Made by a program: the position numbers and the translations under genes. This document shows, one piece after another, positions 54,169 to 64,000 of a stretch of 64,000 nt of DNA (positions are counted from its first letter, which is position 1; each line of letters starts with the position of its first letter). The DNA lies in contig JAFIEO010000017.1 in NCBI GenBank assembly GCA_020832445.1, forward strand, positions 1 through 64,000, read 5' to 3'. The notes below the pieces were generated by a model. It saw nothing but the letters and a program-made list of their open reading frames with translations, searched no databases and had not been told where the DNA came from. The stretch comes from Paracoccaceae bacterium (GTDB taxonomy: Bacteria; Pseudomonadota; Alphaproteobacteria; Rhodobacterales; Rhodobacteraceae).

Positions 54169-57100
54169 TGCGGCTTGAAGAACTGGGCCTGACCGCATAC
54201 GGCCATTTCACCGATGCGAAACTGTCCCTGCCGGCACCGGCCAGCGGCGCGCCTGATCTGCATATCGTTTTCGGCCCGAACGAGGCGGGCAAATCCACCC
54301 TTCTGGCGGCATGGCTGGACCTGCTGTTCGGCTTTCCCAACCAGACGCAATATGATTTCCTGCATGAAAAACGCGCGCTGCGCGTGCAGGCGCAGCTGCG
54401 CGACGTATCGGGCAACGCCTATGCGCTGGCGCGGATCAAGGGGAATGTGAACACATTGCTGGATGCGGCAACCGACCAGCCGGTGGCCGAATCCGTGCTG
54501 GCAAGCCTGTTGGGCGGGCTGGACCGCGCCAGCTACACCACCATGTTTTCGCTGGACGACGCCACATTGGTCAAGGGCGGTGACAGCATTCTGGCCAGCG
54601 AGGGGGATCTGGGCCAGCTTCTGTTCCAAGCCACCGCAGGGCTGGCCGAATTGGGCGAGCGTTTGCGCGACTTGCGCGCGCAATCGGACGAGTGGTTTCG
54701 CCCCCGCGCGCGCAAAACCCAGCTTCACGCGCATCGCGACCGCCTGAAACAGCTTATCGAGGACCGCAAGGCCGTGGATCTTCAGGTCAGCGCGTGGCGC
54801 AAACTGTGCGAAGATGCGCAAACCGCTGATCAATCCTATCAGCGCGCATTGAGCGCGCGCGCACAGACGCAAACCGTGCATGATGCGCTGGCCCGCGATC
54901 TGGCCGCCCTGCCCATTCTGGCACGCCTACAGCGCGAGGACGCGGCGCTGTCCACCCTGCCGGACCCTGCGCCGCTGCCTGCCGAATGGGTCGCAAACCT
55001 GCCCGATTGGCAGCGCGAAGATACCAGCCTTGCGGCCCTGATACCGCAGGCGCAAGCCGCCCTTGCCGATGCCGAATGCGCGCTGGACGGGCTTGACCCC
55101 GACACCGCCGCGCAGCGCCATGTGCCCGATCTGGACAGGCTGCAAGCGCGCTTTGGCGTCATTGACCAGCAGCAGGATGATTTGCCCAAGCGCCTGTCCC
55201 AACGCGACAGCCTGCAAGCCCGGATCGCACAGGTCATCGCCGATCTGGGCCTGGACGGGGGGCAGGATGCAGCGCCCCTTGCAGCACCTGTGCGCGACGC
55301 GCTGTCATCGCTGATCGAGCAGGACAGCGACCTGTCGCGTCGTGCCCAGACTGCCAGTCAGGAACTGGCACAGGCCAGGGAAGCCCTTCAGGAATTGTCG
55401 GGCAATGACGCGGTCACCCTGCCCGATGAAGATCAGCTTCAGGCGCAACAGCACCTGCAAACGCTGCTGCCCGAATTGCGTGCCAAAGACCCTGTGCGCG
55501 CCCATGCGGATGCCAAAGCGGCATGGGACAGCGCGCGCGTGGCCTGCGCGCATGCCTTTGCCGCGCTGTGGCCATGGCAGGGCACGCCGGACGCGCTGCG
55601 CACTATCGATCTGCCCGCGCCCGATGCCCTGCGCGTGCTTGGCGCACGGATCGCGGAAGCCGAAGGCAATGTCCGCACCGCCGAGGGCGAGAACCGCCGC
55701 CTGCAAACCCTTGTAGCCCGCGCGCAAGGGGCGCTGGGGCAGTGCACCCCGCCAACGCAAGACATGCTGGACGCCGCACGCGATTTGCGCGACCGGCTTT
55801 GGGCGGCCCATCTGCACAAGATGAATGATGCCACAGCCCGCGAATTCGCCACCGCCATGGCCGCCCATGATGTCCAAAGCAGACACATGATCGATGCCGC
55901 CCGCATGGCCGAACGGCTGGACCAGTTGCGCACCCATCAAGCCGAACTGGCGCAGGCGCGGGACCATAAGGCACAGGCTGACGCGGCACTTGCGGGGCTG
56001 CTGGAACAGGTTGCAGCCCTTTGGGCACGGGTGCTTGCACAAGACAGCACCGCGCGTTCTGTCGCCGACCTTCTTGCATGGCAGGACCAGCGCAGCAAGG
56101 CGCTGCAAGACGCGCAAGCCCAAGCGCAGGCGCGCACGCATCTGGAGGATTGCACAGCGCGGCTGGCGCAGGCCCATGACAGCCTGAGCCATGCAATTCG
56201 GGCCATGGGCGAAGTCCCCGCCAGCGAAACCGACTTCACCTTGGTGCTTGCACAGGCAGAGGGGCTGAACGCCAATGCCGCCCGCCTGAGCGAGCGGCGC
56301 GCAGCCCTAAGCCGCGCGGGGGCGGAATGCAAGCGCAGGCAAAACGCGCTGGATCAGGTGCAGGCCGACCGTGCAGACTGGCAGGCACGCTGGACGGCGC
56401 AACTGGCGCAGACATGGATCGCGCAAACCGCGCCCGTGCCGCAGGTGCGCGCCATCCTGAAAGCGCTGGACATGCTGGCGCCCTTGCGCAGTGAATTGCG
56501 CGATCTGACGCACCGGATTGCCGCGATCCGCAAGGATGAACGCGCCTTTTGCGACCAACTGGCCGTGCTGGCGCAGGACATGGACATGCCGCCCCATCCC
56601 GATCCGCGCGTGCTTTGGCCGCAGCTGCGCGACAGGCTGCGCCGCGCGCAAGACACGGACGAACACCGCCAGCGCCTGCGTCAGGCCTGCGACACAGCCC
56701 GCGCGGATCTTGACGCGCTGATGCGCCGTGCGCGCGCGCTGGATGATGCGACACAGGCGCTGCGCGCGCAATTTGACACCGCGTCACTGGACAAGATTGC
56801 CGAACAGGTCGCTGCCATCAGACAGGCCAATGACGCAAGCGCCCGCGTGGCAGACACGCGCCATGATCTGGCACATCACCTGCATACCGATGATCTGTCC
56901 GCGGAAATCACGCGTTTGCAGGCGCTTGATCCCCAAGCCATGACCGTGGAACGCGACACGCTTGCCGCAACCCTGAAAGCGCAGGATCAGGCGCAGCGCG
57001 AAGCCTATGCGCAACTGGCCGCCGCCCAAAAGGATCTGGACAGTGTCGGGCTGGATGATGCCGCCGCCCGTCTGGACGAAGAACGCCAGACCCTGATTTT

Positions 57101-57608
57101 GCAGATCACGGACGAAGCGCGTGACTATCTGGCGCGGCAGGCCGGTATTCTGGCCGTGGAACAGGCGCTGCGACGTTACCGCGACACGCACCGCTCAACC
57201 ATGATGGACCGCGCGGGCCATGCGTTTTCGGCCCTGACCTGCGGGCGCTACAAGGGCTTGTCGACCCGCCCTGACGGGGCGCGTGAATTGCTGATTGCAC
57301 GCGACGCGCGCGGCGCGGCCAAACCCGTGGACACCTTGTCCAAAGGGACCAGTTTCCAGCTATATCTGGCCCTGCGGATTGCGGGCTATCTGGAACTTGC
57401 GGGCAACCGCCCCATGGTGCCCTTCATCGCAGATGACATTATGGAAAGTTTCGACGATGACCGATCGGCCGCAACCTTCCGGCTGCTGGGCGACATGGCG
57501 CATAAGGGACAGGTCATCTACCTGACCCACCACGCGCATCTGTGCGACATTGCGCAGCGCGCCTGTCCTGACGCGCAAATACACGACATGCGCAGTCTTT
57601 TGGGCTGA
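54168..57608 (+). CDS. Large AAA/SMC-like ATPase, YhaN/SbcC-like
   Basis: 1146 aa; FGPNEAGKSTLLAAWLDLLFGFP Walker A, long coiled coil, C-terminal LSKGTSFQLYLALRIAGYLEL signature and VPFIADDIMESFDDDR Walker B. Confidence 0.93.
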   Translation: MRLEELGLTAYGHFTDAKLSLPAPASGAPDLHIVFGPNEAGKSTLLAAWLDLLFGFPNQTQYDFLHEKRALRVQAQLRDVSGNAYALARIKGNVNTLLDAATDQPVAESVLASLLGGLDRASYTTMFSLDDATLVKGGDSILASEGDLGQLLFQATAGLAELGERLRDLRAQSDEWFRPRARKTQLHAHRDRLKQLIEDRKAVDLQVSAWRKLCEDAQTADQSYQRALSARAQTQTVHDALARDLAALPILARLQREDAALSTLPDPAPLPAEWVANLPDWQREDTSLAALIPQAQAALADAECALDGLDPDTAAQRHVPDLDRLQARFGVIDQQQDDLPKRLSQRDSLQARIAQVIADLGLDGGQDAAPLAAPVRDALSSLIEQDSDLSRRAQTASQELAQAREALQELSGNDAVTLPDEDQLQAQQHLQTLLPELRAKDPVRAHADAKAAWDSARVACAHAFAALWPWQGTPDALRTIDLPAPDALRVLGARIAEAEGNVRTAEGENRRLQTLVARAQGALGQCTPPTQDMLDAARDLRDRLWAAHLHKMNDATAREFATAMAAHDVQSRHMIDAARMAERLDQLRTHQAELAQARDHKAQADAALAGLLEQVAALWARVLAQDSTARSVADLLAWQDQRSKALQDAQAQAQARTHLEDCTARLAQAHDSLSHAIRAMGEVPASETDFTLVLAQAEGLNANAARLSERRAALSRAGAECKRRQNALDQVQADRADWQARWTAQLAQTWIAQTAPVPQVRAILKALDMLAPLRSELRDLTHRIAAIRKDERAFCDQLAVLAQDMDMPPHPDPRVLWPQLRDRLRRAQDTDEHRQRLRQACDTARADLDALMRRARALDDATQALRAQFDTASLDKIAEQVAAIRQANDASARVADTRHDLAHHLHTDDLSAEITRLQALDPQAMTVERDTLAATLKAQDQAQREAYAQLAAAQKDLDSVGLDDAAARLDEERQTLILQITDEARDYLARQAGILAVEQALRRYRDTHRSTMMDRAGHAFSALTCGRYKGLSTRPDGARELLIARDARGAAKPVDTLSKGTSFQLYLALRIAGYLELAGNRPMVPFIADDIMESFDDDRSAATFRLLGDMAHKGQVIYLTHHAHLCDIAQRACPDAQIHDMRSLLG

Positions 57609-57673
57609 AAGGAGCGCTGGTTGTTCGCAAGGTGCGGTGTCAATGCCGCAGGTCGCCCATGCGTGGCACGGGC

Positions 57674-58387
57674 CTACCTGACTTTGCGGCCTTGTTTCCC
57701 CGCCAGAACCTCATCCACCCAAGCGGGCACGATCTGGCTTGCGGGGCCAAGGCGCGCACCGTCAAACAGCCCTGCCGTGGCCGAGGGGGCAAGGTTCAGC
57801 TCCAGCGTTGCCGCCCCCGCAGCGGCCGCTTGCTGCACAAACCCCGCCGCCGGATAGACATTGCCCGATGTCCCGATCGCCACAAACATGTCCGCGTGCA
57901 TCAGGGCGTGGTCGATCCGGTCCATATGATAGGGGTATTCCCCGAACCACACGATATCGGGGCGCGTGGCCGGACGGGCGCAAGCAGGGCAGGGGTCCTG
58001 CGGGGCCATGATCTGCGGCGCGTCCCATCTATGGCCGCAGCCGGCACAGAGTGCGCGGTTTAACTGCCCGTGCATATGCACCACATCGCGCGCGCCCGCG
58101 CGGTCCAGCAGATCATCGACATTTTGCGTCACCAGACAAATGCGGTCGGGCGCGGCACGTTGCAGGCGCGCAAGCGCGTCATGCGCGGCGTTGGGGCTGG
58201 CCGACAGGCAATTCGCGCGCCGCGCATTGTAGAATTCATGCACAAGGGCGGGGTTGCGCGCAAACCCTTCGGGGGTGGCCACATCATTCAGGTCATATTT
58301 TGTCCACAGCCCGTCCTTGTCGCGGAATGTGCCCAGCCCGCTTTCGGCAGACAGGCCCGCACCGGTCAGAATGACAATATTCTGCAT
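57674..58387 (-). CDS. cobB: Sir2-family NAD-dependent protein deacylase
   Basis: IVILTGAGLSAESGLGTFRDKDGLW; LVTQNVDDLLDRAG; HMHGQLNRALCAGCG. Confidence 0.95.
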   Translation of the reverse strand: MQNIVILTGAGLSAESGLGTFRDKDGLWTKYDLNDVATPEGFARNPALVHEFYNARRANCLSASPNAAHDALARLQRAAPDRICLVTQNVDDLLDRAGARDVVHMHGQLNRALCAGCGHRWDAPQIMAPQDPCPACARPATRPDIVWFGEYPYHMDRIDHALMHADMFVAIGTSGNVYPAAGFVQQAAAAGAATLELNLAPSATAGLFDGARLGPASQIVPAWVDEVLAGKQGRKVR

Positions 58388-58392
58388 GCCCG

Positions 58393-60273
58393 CTACCTTG
58401 CGTTCAGATGGTCATGAATGACCTGCGCCAGTGTTTCCGAAATGCCCGCCACTGCCTGCAAGTCTGACAGGCCCGCGCGCGCAACCGCCTTGGCCGACCC
58501 GAAATGCGCCAGCAGCGCGCGCTTGCGCCCCGCCCCCACGCCCGGAATATCATCCAGCGGGGATGCGTTGACCGCTTTTGCGCGTTTCGCGCGGTGCGTG
58601 CCAATGGCGAAACGGTGCGCTTCATCGCGCAGGCGCTGGACGAAATACAAGATGGGATCGTTGTGGCGCAACGCGAAAGGGCGCTGGTCGGGGCGGTGGA
58701 ATTCTTCCTTGCCTGCGTCGCGGTCAATGCCCTTGGCCACGCCCACAACCGGAATGTCATCGACCCCCAGATCGGCCATGATTTCGGCCACTACGCTGAC
58801 CTGACCCGCGCCGCCGTCAATCAGCAGCAGGTCGGGCCATGTGTCGCCCTGACGGTCTGGGTCTTCTTTCAGCAGGCGTTGAAAGCGGCGGGTCAGAACC
58901 TCTTTCATCATGCCGAAATCATCGCCGGGTGTCAGGCTGTCACCGCGAATGTTGAACTTGCGATACTGGCTTTTGATGAACCCGTCGCGGCCTGCCACGA
59001 TCATGGCGCCCACGGCATCTGTTCCTTGAATATGGCTGTTGTCATACACCTCGACCCGGTCGGGCGGCCCGTCCAGACCGAAGGCGTCTGCCAGCCCGTC
59101 CAGCAAGCGGCCCTGCGCGGCGGTGGACGCCATGCGCATGGCCAGACTTTCGCGCGCATTGCGTAGTGCGTTTTCAACCAGTTCCGCCTTCTCGCCGCGC
59201 TGTGGCACGGCCAGTTCCACCTTGCGGCCCGCGCGTTCACCAAGGGCTGCCGCGACCAGATCGGCGTTTTCCAACTCATGCGACAAAAGCAGCAATCGCG
59301 GGGGTTCCTTGCCGTCGTAAAACTGCGTCAGGAACGCTTCCAGAATTTCGGGTTCTTCCGCGCCGGCACCCGTTGCGGGGTAAAAGTCGCGGTTGCCCCA
59401 GCTTTGATTGGCGCGGATGAAGAACACCTGCACGCAGGCTTGCCCCTTTTCCAGATGCAGGGCGATCACATCGGCTTCGGTCACGCCGCGCGGGTTCACG
59501 CCCTGGGATTGCTGCACATTGGTCAGCGCGCGAATGCGGTCGCGCAAGGCTGCGGCGCGTTCAAATTCCATACTGTCAGATGCGGCCTGCATGTCCTGCG
59601 CCAGTTGCGCCTGAATGCGCGTGCTTTTGCCCGACAGGAAGCGTTCTGCGTCAGCCACCAGTCCGGCATATTCGTCCTCGGTCACATAGCCCACGCAGGG
59701 CGCGCTACAGCGTTTGATCTGATACAGCAAACAGGGCCGCGTGCGGCTGTGAAACACAGAATCGGTGCAGTTGCGCAGCAAGAACACGCGCTGCAACTGG
59801 TTAAGGGTGCGGTTGACCGCCCCCGCGCTGGCAAACGGGCCGAAATAACTGCCCTTCACCGACCGCCGCCCGCGATGCTTGCGCAATTGCGGAAATGCGT
59901 GGTCTTTGGGCAGCAGGATATAGGGAAAACTTTTGTCGTCGCGCAGCAGCACATTGTAGCGCGGCTTTAGCTGCTTGATCAGGTTTTGCTCCAGCAACAA
60001 CGCTTCGGTTTCTGTGCGCGTGGTCAGAAACATCATGCTGGTGGTTTCCGAGATCATCCGCGCAATGCGTGCCGAATGCCCCGACGGGCGCGCGTAATTG
60101 GACACCCGCATGCGCAGGCTGCGCGCCTTGCCCACATACAGAACTTCGGATTTTTCGTTCAGCATGCGATACACGCCAGGCGAGTTATCAAGCGATTTCA
60201 GATAGGACTGAATGCAGGCATGACCGCGCTGTTCTGCGTCTGGTGTATCGATAGGCGGGCTCGTATCCGGCAT
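58393..60273 (-). CDS. uvrC: Excinuclease ABC subunit C
   Basis: [43 protein letters not shown]-terminal Hh[28 protein letters not shown]. Confidence 0.96.
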   Translation of the reverse strand: MPDTSPPIDTPDAEQRGHACIQSYLKSLDNSPGVYRMLNEKSEVLYVGKARSLRMRVSNYARPSGHSARIARMISETTSMMFLTTRTETEALLLEQNLIKQLKPRYNVLLRDDKSFPYILLPKDHAFPQLRKHRGRRSVKGSYFGPFASAGAVNRTLNQLQRVFLLRNCTDSVFHSRTRPCLLYQIKRCSAPCVGYVTEDEYAGLVADAERFLSGKSTRIQAQLAQDMQAASDSMEFERAAALRDRIRALTNVQQSQGVNPRGVTEADVIALHLEKGQACVQVFFIRANQSWGNRDFYPATGAGAEEPEILEAFLTQFYDGKEPPRLLLLSHELENADLVAAALGERAGRKVELAVPQRGEKAELVENALRNARESLAMRMASTAAQGRLLDGLADAFGLDGPPDRVEVYDNSHIQGTDAVGAMIVAGRDGFIKSQYRKFNIRGDSLTPGDDFGMMKEVLTRRFQRLLKEDPDRQGDTWPDLLLIDGGAGQVSVVAEIMADLGVDDIPVVGVAKGIDRDAGKEEFHRPDQRPFALRHNDPILYFVQRLRDEAHRFAIGTHRAKRAKAVNASPLDDIPGVGAGRKRALLAHFGSAKAVARAGLSDLQAVAGISETLAQVIHDHLNAR

Positions 60274-60576
60274 TGCGCGTGATCCTTGCTGATTCTGCCT
60301 TTGTCTGCAATGTCCGGGCTGGTCCTGCAACCTGAATCCTGTCCACTGAATCTGTGGATAAGTCTGTGGGCGAAAACTGAAACTGAATGATTTTCCCTTG
60401 AATCCCTGTCGCTTTCAAGGTCTGCCTAAAATTTAGGCAAAAACGCAACCCTTTGTTTTAGTTATATAATTTAATTCATGTCAGTCAAGTCACTGAATTT
60501 TATTAATAAATGGTTACGGATTTGTGACTGTTCCGTGAACGGTGCACAACTTGGTAAAGGCTGCGTTACACCGGGG

Positions 60577-61356
60577 CTAAAGTCCCGCCGCATCAGGGGT
60601 TTTCCAGCAAAGATGCTGCCCGCCATCAATACATAAAAGCTGGCCTGTAACCGACGGTGAATCCAAGAAAAAACCAAGCGCGGCAGTAATGTCGGACGGG
60701 TTTGCCCCGCGCGCAAGAATGGTGGTGCGGCGGCTGTGCTGATACTCGCCCTGAGATTGATCAGCCGCTTGCAATGTCGGGCCGGGGCCGATGGCGTTTA
60801 CCCTGATCTGTGGTCCCAGTTCCTGTGCGGCCAGACGCGTAAATGCCCAAAGCCCCATCTTGGCTATGGAATAGGTCATATGCTGCGGCGTCAGGTTGCG
60901 CACCTTCTGGTCGATCATGTTGACCACCAGCCCGGACGCAACAGGCTCGCCCGCGTCATCCGTCAGTGCTGGCGGGCATTGCGCTGCAAATGCCTGCGTC
61001 AGCACGAAGGGCGCGCGCAGGTTGGTCATCATATGCCTGTCCCAGCTTTCGCGCGTGGCATTGGCGATGCTGTCATCTTCGAAGATGGACGCATTATTGA
61101 CCAGCACCGACAGCGGGCCGCCGCCAAGCCCGCGTGCGGCGTTCGCGACAACAGGGTTCAACGCCCCCTCATCCAGCAGATCGGCCTGCACACACACGGC
61201 CTTGCGGCCCAATGCGGCTATGTCATCTTGCAGCCTGTGCGCCGCATCGCGCGAACGCGCGTAGTGGATGGCCACATCATAGCCGCGCTGCGCAAGATAC
61301 AGGGCCATTTCCCGCCCCAGTCGGTGGGCCGCGCCAGTCACAAGGGCATTGGGCAT
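60577..61356 (-). CDS. SDR-family oxidoreductase
   Basis: ALVTGAAHRLGREMALYLAQRGYDVAIHYARS; YSIAKMGLWAFTRLAAQELGPQIRVNAIGPGPTL. Confidence 0.9.
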   Translation of the reverse strand: MPNALVTGAAHRLGREMALYLAQRGYDVAIHYARSRDAAHRLQDDIAALGRKAVCVQADLLDEGALNPVVANAARGLGGGPLSVLVNNASIFEDDSIANATRESWDRHMMTNLRAPFVLTQAFAAQCPPALTDDAGEPVASGLVVNMIDQKVRNLTPQHMTYSIAKMGLWAFTRLAAQELGPQIRVNAIGPGPTLQAADQSQGEYQHSRRTTILARGANPSDITAALGFFLDSPSVTGQLLCIDGGQHLCWKTPDAAGL

Positions 61357-61360
61357 AAGT

Positions 61361-62302
61361 TCACACTCCGATTTGGATCAATGCCCAGATGTAGCCCCCA
61401 TATCCCAGAAGCAATACCCCGCCCCATATTCGCGAGATGGGTTTTTGAAACCATATGAACGGGGCGAGAGCCAGCGATGCCGCCAGCATAATCCAAAGAT
61501 CCAGCTGCATCATCTGCGCAGGTATCGGCATTGCCCCGAACAGGCCCGCCACACCAAGGATCAGCGCCAGATTGAACAGGTTCGAGCCTATGATATTGCC
61601 CAGCGCCACCCCCCCTTCGCGCCGGATGGCGGCCATCAGGGTTGTGGCCAGTTCCGGCAGCGACGTGCCCACAGCAACCACCGTCAGGCCGATCATCAGG
61701 TCTGACACGCCCAGCGTTTCGGCAATATCCACAGCACCGCTGACCAGCAGGTTCGCCCCCAGCGGCAGGCCGATGATGCCAAGTGCTGTGAACAGCGCGA
61801 TTTTGCGCCCCGGCATAGACGGGTCTGCGCCTTCCAGATCGGCGGGTTCGCGGCGGGCGTTGCGGCCGCGCCGGATACTGTCAGCCATGAATACAGCAAA
61901 TGCCCCCAGCAGCACCAAGGCCTGCCACCGCCCGATCACCCCTGTCAGTGCAAGGGCCATGAACAGCGCGGACACTGCCAGCATCATCAGATAATCGCGC
62001 AACACCTCGCGGTTGACAGCCAGCGCCGATACCAGCGCAGGCACGCCCAGCACCAGCAGGATATTGGCGATATTGGACCCCACGACATTGCCCAGCGCCA
62101 GCCCGCCTGCATCTTGCAACACCGCCTTGACCGACACCAGAAGTTCGGGCGCCGATGTGCCGAATGCCACAATCGTCATGCCCACCATAAGCGCGGGAAT
62201 GCCCAGCCGCAGCGCCAGATTGACCGCGCCGCGCACCAGCGCATCGCCTGCCAGCAACAAGATCACAAGGCCCGCTGCAATTTGCGCAAGGTCGGCCAGC
62301 AT
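61361..62302 (-). CDS. Calcium/sodium antiporter (CaCA family, YrbG-like)
   Basis: VAFGTSAPELLVSVKAVLQDAGGLALGNVVGSNIANILLVLG repeated as VAVGTSLPELATTLMAAIRREGGVALGNIIGSNLFNLALILG. Confidence 0.93.
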   Translation of the reverse strand: MLADLAQIAAGLVILLLAGDALVRGAVNLALRLGIPALMVGMTIVAFGTSAPELLVSVKAVLQDAGGLALGNVVGSNIANILLVLGVPALVSALAVNREVLRDYLMMLAVSALFMALALTGVIGRWQALVLLGAFAVFMADSIRRGRNARREPADLEGADPSMPGRKIALFTALGIIGLPLGANLLVSGAVDIAETLGVSDLMIGLTVVAVGTSLPELATTLMAAIRREGGVALGNIIGSNLFNLALILGVAGLFGAMPIPAQMMQLDLWIMLAASLALAPFIWFQKPISRIWGGVLLLGYGGYIWALIQIGV

Positions 62303-62324
62303 TCACAAACCTTTCACAAAAGGA

Positions 62325-62513
62325 TCAGCCCTTGCAACGACACGCATCGCCGTTCAGCAGGAATTTGCCACAGGACTTGCATTTGCGCGGGCGCGGCAGT
62401 TTTGTCTGACGCAGCCGGTCCAGCGGTGTCTTATGCGACGGGTTCATGAATTTCTTGATCGCGCCCATCACGATCATAAACACCAGAAATGCGGCGACGA
62501 TTTTGATGATCAT
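62325..62513 (-). CDS. Small single-TM protein with C-terminal zinc-ribbon-like Cys cluster
   Basis: MIIKIVAAFLVFMIVMGAIKKFMNPSHKTPLDRLRQTKLPRPRKCKSCGKFLLNGDACRCKG. Confidence 0.7.
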   Translation of the reverse strand: MIIKIVAAFLVFMIVMGAIKKFMNPSHKTPLDRLRQTKLPRPRKCKSCGKFLLNGDACRCKG

Positions 62514-62517
62514 GCGC

Positions 62518-63312
62518 CTACATTCCGTATTGTGCGTACAAGGCGCGTTCTTGCGACACTTCCAGCGCATCGGACATGATGCCCAGACCCAGCCGCGACA
62601 GGAAGGGGCGGCGAATGCCATAGGGCCGGAAGCGCACCTTGTCGCCGTAGCGCGCCTTCATCATCGGCACCAGATGGCCCAGCCCGTCGGCCAGTCCCAA
62701 CTCGACCGCGCGGCTGCCGACCCAGAATTCGCCTGTGAACAGGTTGTCGTCATCTGCCAGCTTCACGGCGCGTCGTTGCTTGACCTGCGCGATGAAGTTC
62801 TGATGCACCTGATCTTGCAGCGCGCGCAGGCGGGCCACATCTTCGGGGTTTTCGGGGCGGAACGGGTCCAACTGGGATTTGGACGTGCCCGATGTATAGA
62901 CCCGCCGTTCAATGCCATAGCGCGCAATCAGGTCGTGCAGCCCGAACCCTGCCGAAATAACCCCGATGGAGCCGACGATAGAATTTGCATCCACATGAAT
63001 ATCATCGCCCGCCGTGGCCAGCCAATAGCCCCCCGACGCGGCCAGATCTTCGACAAAGGCGTGAACGGGTATCTTCACCTCCTCTGCCAGCCGGCGGATG
63101 CGCGCGGCGATCAACGCGCTTTGCACGGGGCTGCCGCCCGGTGAATTGATCACCAGTGCCACAGCCGCAGGCTTGCCGCGCCTGAACGCCGCTTCGATCA
63201 GCGGCGCAAGGCTGGCATCATTCAGCCGCCCCGGACTGGCGCTTGCGGCAATCATGCCCTGTAGCCGGATGACGGCAACGGACGGCTTTTTCGGAAGGAA
63301 GGGTAAATTCAT
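62518..63312 (-). CDS. S49-family serine peptidase (SppA/SohB-like)
   Basis: VAVIRLQGMIA; VALVINSPGGSPVQSALIAARIRRLA; AASGGYWLATAGDDIHVDANSIVGSIGVI. Confidence 0.93.
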   Translation of the reverse strand: MNLPFLPKKPSVAVIRLQGMIAASASPGRLNDASLAPLIEAAFRRGKPAAVALVINSPGGSPVQSALIAARIRRLAEEVKIPVHAFVEDLAASGGYWLATAGDDIHVDANSIVGSIGVISAGFGLHDLIARYGIERRVYTSGTSKSQLDPFRPENPEDVARLRALQDQVHQNFIAQVKQRRAVKLADDDNLFTGEFWVGSRAVELGLADGLGHLVPMMKARYGDKVRFRPYGIRRPFLSRLGLGIMSDALEVSQERALYAQYGM

Positions 63313-63441
63313 GAACATAAGCCTGCATGTAGGGTGCGCCGGGGTGGGCAACAAGACTGCATGGACGAAGTTTGCGCCATTGCCTGCGTTTTCCTGTGCC
63401 CATGGCGTATGTTCTGTGGTTCAGGGCGTTTCGTGCGCCCC

Positions 63442-64000
63442 TCACAACAGCGGGCTTGCCAGGGCCAGCGTGTTGTTGCGCAACCTGCGAATGATGGACC
63501 AGTCGGCCACATCGGCCCGGTCGATCCGTGTGGCACGGTCGATATAGCTGCGCTGGCGCTGGTCCAGACATTCGGTAAAACCGGCACATTTGAACAGTAA
63601 GGAATTTTCATAGTTCAGATCAAAACTGCGATGGTCCAGATTGGCCGTGCCGATCATGCCGAACTGGCCGTCAACCGTGACAATCTTGGAATGAATAAGC
63701 CCCGGTCTGAACAGATGAATGCGCACGCCTGCGCGCAACAGGTCAGGATACAGGCTTTCACTGGCGGCGCCGACTATAGCGCTGTCATTGCGGGCGGGTA
63801 AAATCAGGTCGGTCTGCACGCCGCGTTCGGCTGCTGAACAGATGGCCGTATGCAATGCGGGGTCCGGCACATAGTAAGGCGTGGTCAGCATCAGCCGGTC
63901 GGTTGCGGCATAGATCATGGCGCGCAACGCATCTGACGGTGTGGTGTATATGTCATCCGGCCCCGACGCGATGACCTGTGCGGTCACGCCGCCGTCCTGG
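63442..64000 (-). CDS. Phospholipase D-type cardiolipin synthase-like protein (5' end beyond window)
   Basis: HSKIVTVDGQFGMIGTANLDHRSFDLNYENSLLF HKD motif; frame open to the right edge. Confidence 0.9.
   Translation of the reverse strand, partial: QDGGVTAQVIASGPDDIYTTPSDALRAMIYAATDRLMLTTPYYVPDPALHTAICSAAERGVQTDLILPARNDSAIVGAASESLYPDLLRAGVRIHLFRPGLIHSKIVTVDGQFGMIGTANLDHRSFDLNYENSLLFKCAGFTECLDQRQRSYIDRATRIDRADVADWSIIRRLRNNTLALASPLL

Overview
This 64 kb window is a dense, GC-rich chromosomal segment whose gene content and order look like an alphaproteobacterium of the Rhodobacterales type (trpGDC-moaC-moeA-lexA, glnB-glnA, F0 atpI-B-E-X-F separate from F1, petP/petR-like pair next to ilvE). I assign about 60 protein genes, one tRNA-Leu(UAA), several intrinsic terminators, a LexA box and a few operator-like palindromes. 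I saw no prophage, transposase gene, CRISPR array or defence island. The most notable non-genic signal is a roughly 226-231 bp interspersed repeat with nested inverted repeats. It occurs five times (A 4889-5117, B ~19905-20135, C 31296-31523, D 42257-42484, E 49776-50001), plus one 71 bp internally deleted copy that keeps only the two ends (F 52765-52835). Four of the five full copies sit in the gap between convergent genes. The terminal arms differ between copies but remain mutually complementary within C, D, E and F. The most notable genic system is a complete Anbu (proteasome-like) operon with a permuted ATP-grasp, an alpha-E protein and a transglutaminase (27278-31254). Its biological role is, to my knowledge, still unresolved. 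All product calls come from reading the translated sequences; no database search was run.
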